The notes under the pieces were generated by a model. The model was not told where the DNA came from, searched no databases, and saw only the letters and a list, made by a program, of their open reading frames with translations. Position numbers and translations under genes: made by a program. From Ascaphus truei (Eukaryota > Chordata > Amphibia > Anura > Ascaphidae), in the NCBI GenBank assembly GCA_036426205.1, contig WSYH01000659.1, forward strand, positions 114,188 through 178,187: a stretch of 64,000 bases of DNA, written 5' to 3'. Shown piece after piece: positions 44,061 to 54,359 of this stretch (positions within the stretch are counted from its first letter, which is position 1; every line of letters begins with the position of its first letter).

Positions 44061-45276
44061 AGGGTACAGGGTTGGAAGTTTGCCTAGGGTGCTGATTACC
44101 CTCGCACCTGCCCTGCTACGCTGGCAATCATTTGGTGCTCCGGTTATAAATCTGTCAAAATCCTGATTGTGTGCCAAACATAATGGCCGCCTTTCAGTTT
44201 CAATCAATCCTTCAATCAGTGTAACTCAGCAGCTACAATGTATCCTTATATTACTAAGGTAACATTATCTATTCTGAGAGTTTGCAGCTCAAACTGCTGG
44301 GAACATTGGCAACAAATGATCACAAACAGGAAAGTGTTACAAAGATCTAGCACTGCTGGGGAGGTGGGTTAAAGCCTACTATAGAAATCAAAGGATGCTC
44401 AGTATATTAATACTCATTAAAAATGGCATTAACAGTTGAATTAAAAAAATGAAAACATCAGTCACTATTATCTGTTACTACAGAACCTATTTCAAAAACA
44501 AACATACAGTATACGATTTCACGTTTTGCTGCTTGAAGGGACCGGCTCGAAATCATGGAGACTAGAAAAGTCTGTGCTCTGCCAACCTAAAAAACAATCA
44601 GGAGTGGTACAAATCTTCCAAGGCCCCCCAAATAGCCCTGTACTCAGGACAGCTTCTATCTAAAGATGCAGTCTCAATGCAAATTGCCAATGCTCGTTCC
44701 TTGAACAAAGTCCGATCTGTGTACAGTAGTTTCCTATTAAAGTGACTTAATTCTTGGCAAGTTTCACAAAAAGGGAGTACTTTAGCAATTTAAGCTGTTT
44801 CTTCCTGGAGGCACAATAGCCAGACAGGAGGAAAAGTAAGTCAAGAAGACAAAATAAACACATTTTTCATAGGCTTTGCGAGCCAATTGGAAGTACTTGT
44901 AGGCTGTGAGACTTTATCGGGGCTTTTTCTACAAACTTATATATACACACATACGTATATATTTAACTTCATAAAGATATTTATTGTAGAAATACACCCT
45001 AGAGTGCCAACATTAAGCCGTACCACAAATAGTAATAGCAGCCCCTAAATGTCGTGTTCCTTCCACTTTCACATAGTAACAACTTGTTCGTTATATGGTA
45101 AAACCCATCGACATGAATCAGCCACATAAAATCCCTTCTGTTTTGGGTTGTAATCACCGCTCAGACTGGCCAACTCCCCTATATATGTGCGTACTAAACT
45201 GGAAAAAAAGAGTTTTACACTTTCTTCTTTATAACCGTTCCCATCCTCCACATGGAAGTCATTGGAAGAATTAGGC
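44061..45276. other. No recognisable feature
   Basis: This is AT-rich DNA with short TA tracts near 44940-44960. I see no family termini or motifs. Confidence 0.4.
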
Positions 45277-45277
45277 A

Positions 45278-45330
<53 letters not shown>
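45277..45330. repeat. (TATC)n microsatellite
   Basis: About 13 uninterrupted TATC tetranucleotides. The absence of interruptions suggests it may be polymorphic. Confidence 0.98.
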
Positions 45331-45347
45331 GAAATGGAAATATTAGT

Positions 45348-45466
45348 GTGCTCATTTGCATGTCTTAGACAGGTCTGCAACCCCGCCTTTCACTATTATC
45401 ACCCAGCATACAGTGCTTCCACTGTAGCAAGAGATTCTGGGAAGTGACATGCAAATGAGCACACAG
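45348..45466. mobile_element. Palindromic MITE with octamer ATTTGCAT ends
   Basis: The ends GTGTGCTCATTTGCATGTC and GACATGCAAATGAGCACAC are perfect inverted repeats. The interior pairs GGTCTGCAACCCCGCC with diverged partners, and includes GATTCTGGGAAGTGACATGC. Each end contains the POU/Oct octamer ATGCAAAT. Related diverged copies lie at 56.46-56.86 kb. The superfamily is not assigned, as I see no clear target duplication. Confidence 0.72.
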
Positions 45467-45535
45467 TGCCACCTTTTGCTTCAAAACCATTTAACATGGT
45501 CCCCTATAAGCTTAAGCATATATACATATATATTT

Positions 45536-46420
45536 ATAAAATGTTTTTTTTTACCAGGAAGAAATACATTGAGAGTTACCTCTCATTTTCAAGTATGTCC
45601 TGGGCACAGAGTTATGACGACAAATAATTAGTGATGTACCGAGTACCCGGAATTACCCAGTACCCGGTGTTACCCGGCAGGTTTTCAGCTACCCGGACCC
45701 GGCAACTGAGAAGTAGGCCCAACGCAGGGTAATACCCGGCGTTGGGTAATGTCAGGGTAGCTGAACAATACATTATCACTTACCTGCTGTCAGCGACAGA
45801 AGGCGAGGAAGACCCATGAGGAAGACAGCGGCGACATCTAGGAAAGTCAGCAGAGGTCCTGTGGCGGTGGCAGCATCAGAAGTGTGTGTTCAGCCGGCTG
45901 TCCAATAGGAACGCTCCTGCTCCGGTCACGTGGGTCCCCAGCTCACACTGCTATGGAGTCCTGCAGCTCCTGCGTCGGCTGAACACACACTTCTGATGCT
46001 GCCACCGCCACAGGACCGCTGCTGACCTGCCTAGATGTCGCCGCCATCTTCCTCCACCCCCAGGTAAGTGCCAACCGGATAACCGTGTAGCCGGCCGGGT
46101 AGATCATTTAATTTTGGCCAGGTACTCGTTACCGTTTTTTTTTTTTTAAAGTAGGACCCGGTGCAACACTACAAATAATACATGGTTACAAATACTTAAT
46201 GGTTACATTAAGTGAGCAGGGGTATACTGTACATTATATACAAGACATTGCAGGCACAGTTAAAGAGAATATATGTTATAGGCGTATATAACAGTTAGAG
46301 ACCAGATTAAAATGTGAGACGGCTTTAGTTTTGAAAGAACTTAGACTGGTGGCGGCTGTGAGAGTCTCCGGTAGGTTGTTCCAGTTTTGGGGTGTACGGT
46401 AAGAGCAGCGGTCGGATAAC
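45536..46420 (-). mobile_element. L2-like LINE 3' end, interrupted by a hAT MITE
   Basis: On the minus strand the C-terminal RT tail reads WNNLPETLTAATSLSSFKTK AVSHF (46300-46400). It is followed by a 3' UTR that includes GCCTGCAATGTCTTGTATAT and, beyond the insertion, GGTAACTCTCAATGTATTTC near 45560. The plus-strand copy at 52110-52455 aligns block by block. A 543-bp hAT MITE (45629-46171) plus its 8-bp duplication splits this copy. The WNxLP...FK signature is typical of L2/CR1-group reverse transcriptases. Confidence 0.75.
45629..46171. mobile_element. hAT MITE, 543 bp, perfect 8-bp TSD
   Basis: CAAATAAT occurs at 45621-45628 and 46172-46179. The termini are TAGTGATGTACCGAGTACCC and ACCCGGTGCAACACTA. 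The body is a fold-back: CAGCATCAGAAGTGTGTGTT at 45869 pairs with AACACACACTTCTGATGCTG at 45982, and the GACCTCTGCTGAC and ACATCTAGG blocks also pair. Degenerate ACCCGG repeats fill the ends. It is nested within an L2-like LINE. Confidence 0.9.
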
Positions 46421-46429
46421 TCTGTTGAG

Positions 46430-47850
46430 CCTATTGGGACGCACAGTACAATGTGGATGGGAAGGGAGTAGAAAGATTGGGACATAGGTATCAAGGCAAA
46501 TGTGGTGCAATTCTGGGGCAAAATATCTACCCTGCTGTGTATCAAAGACAAAAATCCCATTGAAATGAATGGCAATTTTCTCTCTGATACATCTGGTGCA
46601 CTTTGCTTTGCCCCAAATTTGCCCCCATGTTTCTACTCCCTTGACACCCACATTGTGCAGGGGTACCGACCCCCTAATGAGGAGGTTGGACCTGCAGGTC
46701 CGTTACCACATTCCCAAGGAATACCATCTAACCGTCCAATCGGCACGAGCCACAGAATAGAAAGTGCTACAGTAATGTATAGGGCTCGGCCGGCGTTTAA
46801 CATCGCTTTCCGGAATGGGCCCGATACATGCCACCATGAGGAATGCCGACCTAAAAGGAACATTACATCCGCGCTGGTCCTCAGAGCCACAGATTCAATA
46901 ACCACTCGAGCTCCTTGGAATGGAAACTCGAGAGAGCAAAGATGGAAACACGTATTATTTTTTCGAATTTGATTACATGCAACAACATGGCATCAAAAGG
47001 CAGAGATCTGCCTAAAACAGGGCGAGCCCAGGGAATTGCGAGGGAGAGGGGAGGGGGGAACATCTCATTCCATCCCATTAGCGGCCACTCACATTCCATA
47101 CAGACAGATGCCTTTCTGCTGATTGACACATTATTGGGAAGGCATTCAGTGAAACGTTTGCAGACACATGATACAGACAGACTTTTAATCTCGGAGGTCA
47201 GCGTTCATCATCAGGTGGAGCGCTCGTCTTTCTGAAATTAGAAGGTTCCATCAGTTTACCAAGTCTGGGTCACAGCAGATGCCACAGGAAATCTTTTTTT
47301 TTTGTTGCAATGCCAACCAGAATCGAGTGTTACACCGTATCCATAGCATCATCTCACTTACTCTGGAGGGTCAGGGCATGTCTTTCCAGACATATTTCTT
47401 CCAATGTTATCTAAATACACAAAATAGAAGTGATGGCTCATATATATATATATATTTTTCCTTCCGTGATATATATACACAGATGTAGCAGATGTCACCG
47501 CTCCCATCTGTATTTACTCTGCCTTCATTATCATCGCATAATGCTTTGTGAAAGTCACATGGTGATGGAAGATGATAACTATTATATTAACCTCCTGTTG
47601 CTTTTTTTTTTGTTCTGCACATAAAAGATGGCCGTCACTGTGAATGTGTAATAGCCACAACCTCAGAATAGCAGCAATCCGCTTCACCAAGCAGTATAAA
47701 CGGGATGTTTCCCACGGCATACGATGGGGAGCACTTCCACAAGTGGCAAAAATATATACTGTGAAACCAATATTCACAACATCAGAGAAGATGTTCTAAA
47801 GGTGAGCGCTTTCAATTTACACTTCCAGCATTCACTACGAGATAATGAGG
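46430..47850. other. No recognisable feature
   Basis: TA microsatellites lie at 47439-47455 and 47470-47478. Frames of 80-156 codons at 46502-47235 run on both strands without recognisable motifs, and I do not call them. Confidence 0.4.
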
Positions 47851-47851
47851 G

Positions 47852-47945
47852 CTGGGATCTCTTTTTGATCATTCTCTCTATGTACCTCGCTGTACTACGC
47901 CGGGGAGTATGTTGACACCTTATAAATAAATACAAATACTTTACT
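47852..47945 (+). mobile_element. SINE/L2-type tail fragment
   Basis: GGGATCTCTTTTTGATCATT leads to CTGTACTACGCCGGGGAGTA and a TATAAATAAATACAAATAC end. The 'cgctgcggaatatgttggcgctttataaataa' type of ending recurs at 3.44 and 56.2 kb. Confidence 0.55.
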
Positions 47946-48004
47946 GTGCTCAACTAGACTAATACTAGGGGTAGTGAATTAATACTGGCGTGCTGAGTCT
48001 GTAT

Positions 48005-48490
48005 AGACCAGGGTAATAGAGTCCCTGATGAAGCCCCCAAAGAGCGAAACGCGTAGGGTTAATGTCACTGAAGGAGCGCCAAGGACTGAGGCATACATCC
48101 TAAGAGAGCTTGATCTCTCACTTGAGCGGTGGATGCCTAGGAGAGGAGGAGACCAGAGCAGCAGTGAAAGATTGCGCGCGCAACCCGGAAGTGACGTAGG
48201 AGGAATCCCGCGAGACTTCGGAACTCCCGAGATCTGGTGCAGGACACCGGCAAGGGAGAACCTGAGCAGGGAGAAAAATCCTATCCAGCGGTTGATCGAG
48301 CCCACGGCGGAGGTGCTAGTACCCGCGCTCTTTACTACACCCGTCGAGTCTTACTCACATGCAAGTGAGCAGTTTTATTTGCGTATCCATTACATTCACT
48401 TATGTCTGTTTTTGTCTGTTTCACTGTGCTTGTCTGTTTCATTTTTGTTTCACCTTATAAATAAAATTACAATAAACGGCTTTATAGTCT
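48005..48490 (+). mobile_element. Element with hammerhead-like motif near its 5' end
   Basis: The layout parallels the insertion at 36.4-37.0 kb: ribozyme-like motif first, then a GC-rich segment with GGAGGAGACC phrases, then a GTGAGCAG phrase and a T-rich 3' part with two AATAAA signals near 48460-48475. Boundaries are not defined by target duplications. The frame 48028-48501 (157 codons) has no recognised domain. Confidence 0.45.
48020..48060 (+). ncRNA. Hammerhead-ribozyme-like motif
   Basis: The order is: AGTCC (stem I), core CTGATGA (48025-48031), an extra A, a weak stem II GCCC...GAGC with one mismatch, GAAA (48046-48049), CGCGTA, then GGGTT pairing with AGTCC through five pairs, two of them wobble. 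The core bases C3 and G8 are canonical. Stem II is poorer than in the 36.4-kb copy, so activity is doubtful. Confidence 0.42.
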
Positions 48491-48614
48491 ATAAAGTCTA
48501 ACCAGGCTCCCCCACTTTACAGATCACCAAAAAAACAACTCCTTATTGGTATGCAATTTAATGCACCCCCCAATACAGCAAATATGTTTCTATCATTGAT
48601 TCTGTCTACTTTAA

Positions 48615-48993
48615 ACGAGTAATCCAAGCGATTTGTTTTGTAAAATTTTTTTTTTTAACATAGGATTGAAACAGGGGTTCTGAAGCTGAACCCCATTGAT
48701 CTCAGCTCCGGGGACCCCCTGCTGACCGAGATACAGCCCTCCGACGGGGGTGCCGGTATCTCCTGCAAGTTTAAAGCTCGCACGTCACGTGGGCCAATAG
48801 GAAGCTGCAGCAGATGACGTCACGGCTTCCGATTGGCCAGCAGGAACCTAGCCGAGCGGAGGGGCTACAGGCACCCCCTGTGGTGGTCTGCATCTCAGGA
48901 AGCAGGGGGTCTCGGACCTGAAATGAATGGCGTTGAGCTCCGGACACACACTGCTTCAGTCCTATTTTTTTTTTTATTATGTATTGCCTCTTT
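48615..48993. mobile_element. T2-like MITE, 379 bp, TTAA TSD
   Basis: TTAA flanks it (48611-48614 and 48994-48997). The left end ACGAGTAATCCAAGCGATTT and right GTATTGCCTCTTT match family termini. The central AAGCTGCAGCAGATGACGTC-type block and the GGGACCCCCTGC arms are present. Confidence 0.8.
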
Positions 48994-48999
48994 TTAATA

Positions 49000-50205
49000 C
49001 CAGAGCAGTTATTCCAAAACGATAGATTTCAACCACGTTTCACCCTTTAATTGTCGCCACCCAAAATTATCCATGGTCTCCCATAATGGACCAAATTCAT
49101 TGCCCCGGGAGTTAGCCAAGTGGATACAAAAATGTGACTGTTTTCCTAGAGCCAACCTGAACAAAATCCTTTCTTTCTTCCGTTCTTCCCCCTCCTTTTT
49201 TATTTTTATATTAGGTCAGCGAAGCAGCCAGACAGTAGCTGTGTCTTTTGGCAAACAGTATAATTTAATAAAGCATCACCTTTCGAAGTCGAAAAAAAAC
49301 GGGAAAAAAAAAAAACTTGGACCCTGGTAACATCACCTCCGCACGAAATATATTCCACTCTCGGTTTGTGTTCTTTGGACAAGCCCAGCTTAGAATGGTT
49401 GTTATCCCAAGACGGTGCCACCAGCGTCGGAATTAATAATATAAACGCTAGTCCCTCTGGCTGATTGACAGATCGGATTCTCCTAATACCCCTCAATGGC
49501 TCCTCTATCACGGTCACAAGTTAACATTTATTTGGACAAGCTTTCTGTTGGGTATCAAGCCTGAAAGCGTTATAGAGGGGTATCTTATGATTAAATATCT
49601 GGGATAGATTAGGAAGAGCAGTAGGAAAGGGCTTGCAAAAAAAAAAAAAAAAAGATTCCACAGGGGGCAAGAACTTGGTTTTAATTAAGCGATTAGGTTC
49701 CTTAATAGGAAGTAGCTGTGCTTTTGTTCTTGTAGACAGTAACAGAGTATGGAATGTTAAACAAATGAATGAAGTTGGGGCTATTCTCCCACTGCATTGA
49801 CTCAAGCTGACCTGATTAAACATTGGGGATTCAGGTGTGCGCCAACGGCGGATCTGAGATACCGTTGGATCTGGGATTTCCTGATACATTGTAGCGCCTT
49901 GTTGCGATGATTTTCGGAGAAAGGAGGAATTCATTGGAGGGGGGGTGGTTGAGGGGGGACATGGAGCGTGTCGGGAGTCAAGTAGCATTTCCAGATGGGA
50001 AGGAGTTAGAGAGGCGGCTAGGTGATGTGAGGCGGACCCCCGAAGATCGCACACCCACCGCAACGAGATGGGATGGTCGATGATTCCTAATTTGAAAGAG
50101 AAATCTCTTAAATAGGTGTGCGTGGCAGATATAAACCGACGGTCCATGGACCTTCCAAGAGGCGGAACCTTCTTCCAAACCTCTACTGCAGAAACAGGAA
50201 GGTCT
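49000..50205. other. Unassigned; 208-codon minus frame
   Basis: The minus-strand frame 49521-50147 has 208 codons but no domain I can name, and it includes a homopolymeric Phe run from the A-run at 49637-49654. A second minus frame, 49206-49517, follows directly downstream. The pair could be relics of a retroelement. Neither has motifs good enough to assign. Confidence 0.3.
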
Positions 50206-50210
50206 TGCTA

Positions 50211-50382
50211 CAGGGGTGGGCCAACTGCCGTCCTCAAGGGCCACCAACAGGTCAGAAGGATATTCCTGCTTCAGCACGGGTGGCTCAATCAGTGGCTCAG
50301 ATTGAGCCACCCGTGCTGAGCAGGGATAGCCTTCAAACCTGACCTGTTGGGGGGTCTTGAGGACTGGAGTTAAGAACCTCTG
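50211..50382. mobile_element. Palindromic hAT MITE, 172 bp
   Basis: The termini CAGGGGTGGGCCAACTGCCG and GGAGTTAAGAACCTCTG enclose GGTGGCTCAATCAGTGGCTC and its complement. It is complete end to end, although the 8-bp flanks no longer match. Confidence 0.88.
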
Positions 50383-50389
50383 ATCTAGG

Positions 50390-52105
50390 AGACAATAAGG
50401 TCCATGAATCAAGCATGTCCGCTATTACATTAACGCCTCGAAAGTTATTTGAAACAAGTCCCTCTTAGGAATTGCACCCACTTGTGTCAATAAGTGATTT
50501 CAGGCAGTTTGATACATAATTGCTTTTTGAATACAGAATATCATATGTGTGTGTGTGTGCAAGTGTTTGACAGCTTTTAATAAGACCGGAGAAAGCTTTT
50601 ACACGCGTCTGTTTTGTGCATTAATGGGAGCACTCAGCCTTCTGCTCTGTCAATCTGACACCTTCAATATGCCCTAAAAAAGCCCCTGAGAAAATAAACA
50701 ACAAATATTTAAGCATCCATCAAGCCACTGTACAGATATAATTTTTTTTTTTTTAATGGGGAAAAAGGAAAGCTAATGCAAACACACAGCCAGACAAGCC
50801 TTCCCAATAAAACAAGATTCCATTTCAGGGACTGTTCTGGGTACAGTCAAACCACGAAAAAATACTTCTTTAAGCCTCAAGAGATCCAAAAGGTCTGTGT
50901 ATCCCGGCAAAGAAACGTTTGCTTCAACGCGCAGCAATTTTTACATTTTTTTGCTTGTGGCCTGAGTTACATATCATCTCAGACCACATGGAGATTTCCC
51001 CCGTCTAATGAAATGTGATATAGATCATGTCCCAGGTGAAGAATGTAACCCTTTGCCTGCCAATGCCATGTAATATATCGTTGGCTCCTCGGGCAGCCTA
51101 AGTGTTAAGATAAATCCTTCTATAATATGTGTGTATTTAGGAAGGCCACCAAATCCCCCCGTGGCAAAACCGGCACATTTTGACAAATGTGAAAAAAAGT
51201 CATGATAACAAGCGCCGCTAGACTGACCAATCCATTGGGCCATGAGACTTTTACTGTGCCGAAATAAATAACCGGATGCACATTGGACAACATAGACACA
51301 AAGTACCTGTATACACTGGTGATAAAAGACACACAATAACAATGGTGTTAACCCAAAATACAGAATTTCAATAAAGAACAAAAAAAGAATTATTTTTTTT
51401 GGGTGCTATTTTTTGTGCCACGCCTTCGATAAATAACCACCATTTGCACACCCTCCAAATTGAGCAGGTACTGTACCTATTCAAATCAGGTGTATCTATT
51501 GTACATATTTCTGCCTGGAGCGCTCCCTTGACCGTCTCTTATTGGCTGACGCTCAGAACCTTCAGCAGTTTGAAAACCAGCGACGGATTTTGTAAAGGAT
51601 CAGCGGGTTATAGGGAAGTTGTCACTAGTTTTATATATACAGCGGTGGCAAGACCTACGGTGTGCGTTGCCGCCCACGATCCCGGCCCAGACGGATTAAC
51701 ACTGCGGTGTGTCTGATCTCGAAGCATGGACCCCTAGCAGCGCGATCACGGAAACTGTCCCCGGCGCCGCGGTCATTTGGTTGTTCGTCTGTGGCTAGTC
51801 TTACTCTGTATAAAACCATAATTACAGGTGTTTTATTCGGAAAGTCGATCTCGGTACAGAATACATTCCACGTGTTACGGTGCTCTTATAGGAAGTGCTT
51901 ACTTTAATGTACGCTTCTGTATCCCAAATTGACCATGAAACTAAAGTTTACTAGACCTATTTTCATGTGCCCAATATTGGAGAGTCTGGCTTTGTATCCA
52001 TCAGCGTATGGTAACATTCTGGGCAAGCGACCCGCCTATCTGAACAAGTTCCTCACCCCTACCACATGCAGCACTTATCATCTGAGATCTGACTCCAAAA
52101 GAATG
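50390..52105. other. No recognisable feature
   Basis: There is a T-run at 50741-50754 and a short GT tract at 50546-50560. Frames are short and without motifs. Confidence 0.4.
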
Positions 52106-52109
52106 GTCC

Positions 52110-52455
52110 CAAGGTTTAAAAAAAGTATCCGGCCGCTCCTCCTTCTCTTACCGTGCACCCCAAAACTGGAACAGTCTGCCGGAGACTCTCACAGCCGCCA
52201 CCAGTCTAAGTCCTTTCAAAACGAAGGCTGTCTCACATTTTAATCTGGTCTGTAACTGTTACATACGCCTATAATATATATTATCTTTAACTGTGCCTGC
52301 AATGTCTTGTATATAATGTACAACACTACTCATTTAATGTAACTATGTATTTGTAACCATGTGTTTGTCATCATAACTCTGTGCCCAGGACATACGTGAA
52401 AACAAGAGGTAACTCTCAATGTGTTACTTCCTGGTAACACATTTGATAAATAAAT
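52110..52455 (+). mobile_element. L2-like LINE 3' end, plus strand
   Basis: CGTGCACCCCAAAACTGGAA starts the same RT C-terminal block as at 46.4 kb, here with frameshifts. It runs through TCTCACATTTTAATCTGGTC and GCCTGCAATGTCTTGTATAT to GGTAACTCTCAATGTGTTAC and ATAAATAAATA. It is a 5'-truncated copy in inverted orientation to the one at 45.5-46.4 kb, about 6 kb away. Confidence 0.75.
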
Positions 52456-52579
52456 AGAGGCGCACTCACAATAAGCAGATATATCTGCCACAGAATGCAC
52501 ATCCACTCAGCAAATCCCGCAGACAAGTCCATCGGGAATAACAAGTTGGCCCGTCCAGCGGCTTTACGAAGCAGAAACA

Positions 52580-52625
52580 TAGCAATCAGCGTTTCGGTCC
52601 GATCTTGGACCTTTGTCAAGTTGCA
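52580..52625 (-). ncRNA. Hammerhead-like motif, diverged (U3/A8 form)
   Basis: On the minus strand: GCAAC, core TTGACAA, extra A, stem II GGTCC-N6-GGACC (perfect 5 bp), GAAA, CGCTG, then ATTGC pairing with GCAAC at four of five positions. The CGCGT stem III/triplet is altered to CGCTG. Core positions 3 and 8 are T and A, as in the 10.6-kb copy. Confidence 0.38.
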
Positions 52626-52639
52626 GTTCTTAAGCTACA

Positions 52640-53645
52640 CAAGTGATATATACACTTGCGCCCCCAGGATGCCAAAGCCAAAAACGGCATAGAGGGGCCA
52701 CTGAAACAACGGGTACAGGTTCACCCAAGTGCTGAAAGTGCCGTAAAACACAAAACATACTTCACAACAGGCCATGGTCAAAGCCTAGTATACATTATAC
52801 ATTCACGTCTCCATGACGAAGAACATCCAACACGGCATTACAACAGGTAAATACCAGACCATCAATGGAACCAGGAAGTGTAGATGTCTCATGCTGCTTT
52901 CTTTGGTGGCATGGTCGACTGGGTGGAAAAGGAGCAGAAACACGTTGATATATGAGCAGTAACCTGGCTAAATGCATTGGGGCCCCTCAATCTGTCGTGG
53001 TATTGTACCGCTATACAATAATAATTACATATTTGTGTTTAGCAAGGGCTATATATTATTGGGAAGGCAGTGAGAGAAAAAAAATATTCCTGCGAAGAAG
53101 TCTATAAGCCACAAACACTTCAGCCGCCGGCAATTAATGGGTTTTCATGGGCAGCTGTGAAATGCTGACGGCCGCTGAGGAAGGAGTCAGCATGTGACAC
53201 AGAAACGTGCGGCAGGATTTTACAGTGAACTGTGATTATTATTATTTCTTATTTCTATGGCGCCATCTTATTCCGCCACCCTCCAAATGTACCGATTTGG
53301 CCGAATGCTGTACCGGCTTACAAGTTGTGCACCTGCTTGTACCGGTTTCCCCGCTGCTGCATGGCACACTCACAAAGGGCCAATCAGAATCTTCGGCGAT
53401 GCTGATAGGCTGTCCGCGTCCCGACACTACTGTACATGGCCAGCCCATCGGCATTGCCGTAGATTTTGTTGGCTCATTGTGGCAGCGAAATGTTTGCTGG
53501 GAGCCCCAGGACTGCTACCGCCTAGTGGGGGGATTGGCTGATGGATCTGCACTGCGCCCACAGCCATGGTCCCTCTAGCGCTACCTGCCCTGCCTCCTGG
53601 GACTTTAGTAAGGGTAGGTGGCTGTCTTGTAAAATTAATTTGTAA
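52640..53645. other. No recognisable feature
   Basis: Frames at 53207-53578 overlap on both strands and lack motifs. No repeat termini were seen. Confidence 0.4.
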
Positions 53646-53647
53646 AT

Positions 53648-54358
53648 GTTTTAGGGGTGGGGGTTCTTATGGGGGGTGTTGGGTCTTTATCATGGGTGTA
53701 GAGGGTCTTATGAAGGTTTTTGAGGGTCTATGAGGGGTGATGTGGTCTATATGAGAGGTGCTTGGGCTCTATATGAGGGGTGCTGGGGGGTTTATATGAG
53801 GGGTGTTGGGGGTTTATATGAGGCGGTGTGGGGAGGATTTATTATGGGTGATTGGGGGGTGTAATGAGGGGAGTTGGGGGGTTGGGGGGTTGTTATGAGG
53901 GGTGTTGGTGGGGTTAGAGGTATGGGACTGGGTGGTTGGGGGGTGTGGGTATGTATGAGGGGAGTGCGGGGTTTGAGGGGGGGTTTGGGTGGTATGAGGG
54001 GTTGGTTTGGGGGGTGGGGAATGAGGGTTGTTGGGGGTTTATTAGGGGTTTTTCATTATGAGGGGTGTTGGGGGTTTAATGAGAGGGTGTTGGGGTTTAT
54101 GGGGGTCTATCAGAGGGTGTTGGTGGGTTTATATCTAGGGGTGTGGGGGTTTTTATATTGAGCGGTGTTGGGGGTTTATATGAGGGGTGTTGGCGTGTTT
54201 TATGAGGGGTGTCTTCCGGGGTTATGAGGGTGTTGGGGGTCTTGTATTGGGGTGTTGGGGTTTAATGAGGGTGTTGGGGGTTATATGAGGGGTGTTGGGG
54301 TTTATATGAGGGGTGTATGGAGGTTATAGAGGGTGTTGGGTTGATGATGGGTGTTGGG
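53648..54358. repeat. G/T-rich minisatellite, about 21-bp unit
   Basis: Degenerate units of the type TTATATGAGGGGTGTTGGGG recur roughly 30 times over 700 bp. Many contain two or more runs of 3-5 G, so adjacent units can supply four G-tracts. Plus-strand frames are Gly/Val/Trp-rich artefacts. Confidence 0.92.
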
Positions 54359-54359
54359 A

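Noticed and set aside
43146..44207. 353-codon minus-strand Ser/Pro-rich frame
   Set aside because: It is the pyrimidine strand of a homopurine minisatellite; composition alone explains the absence of stops.
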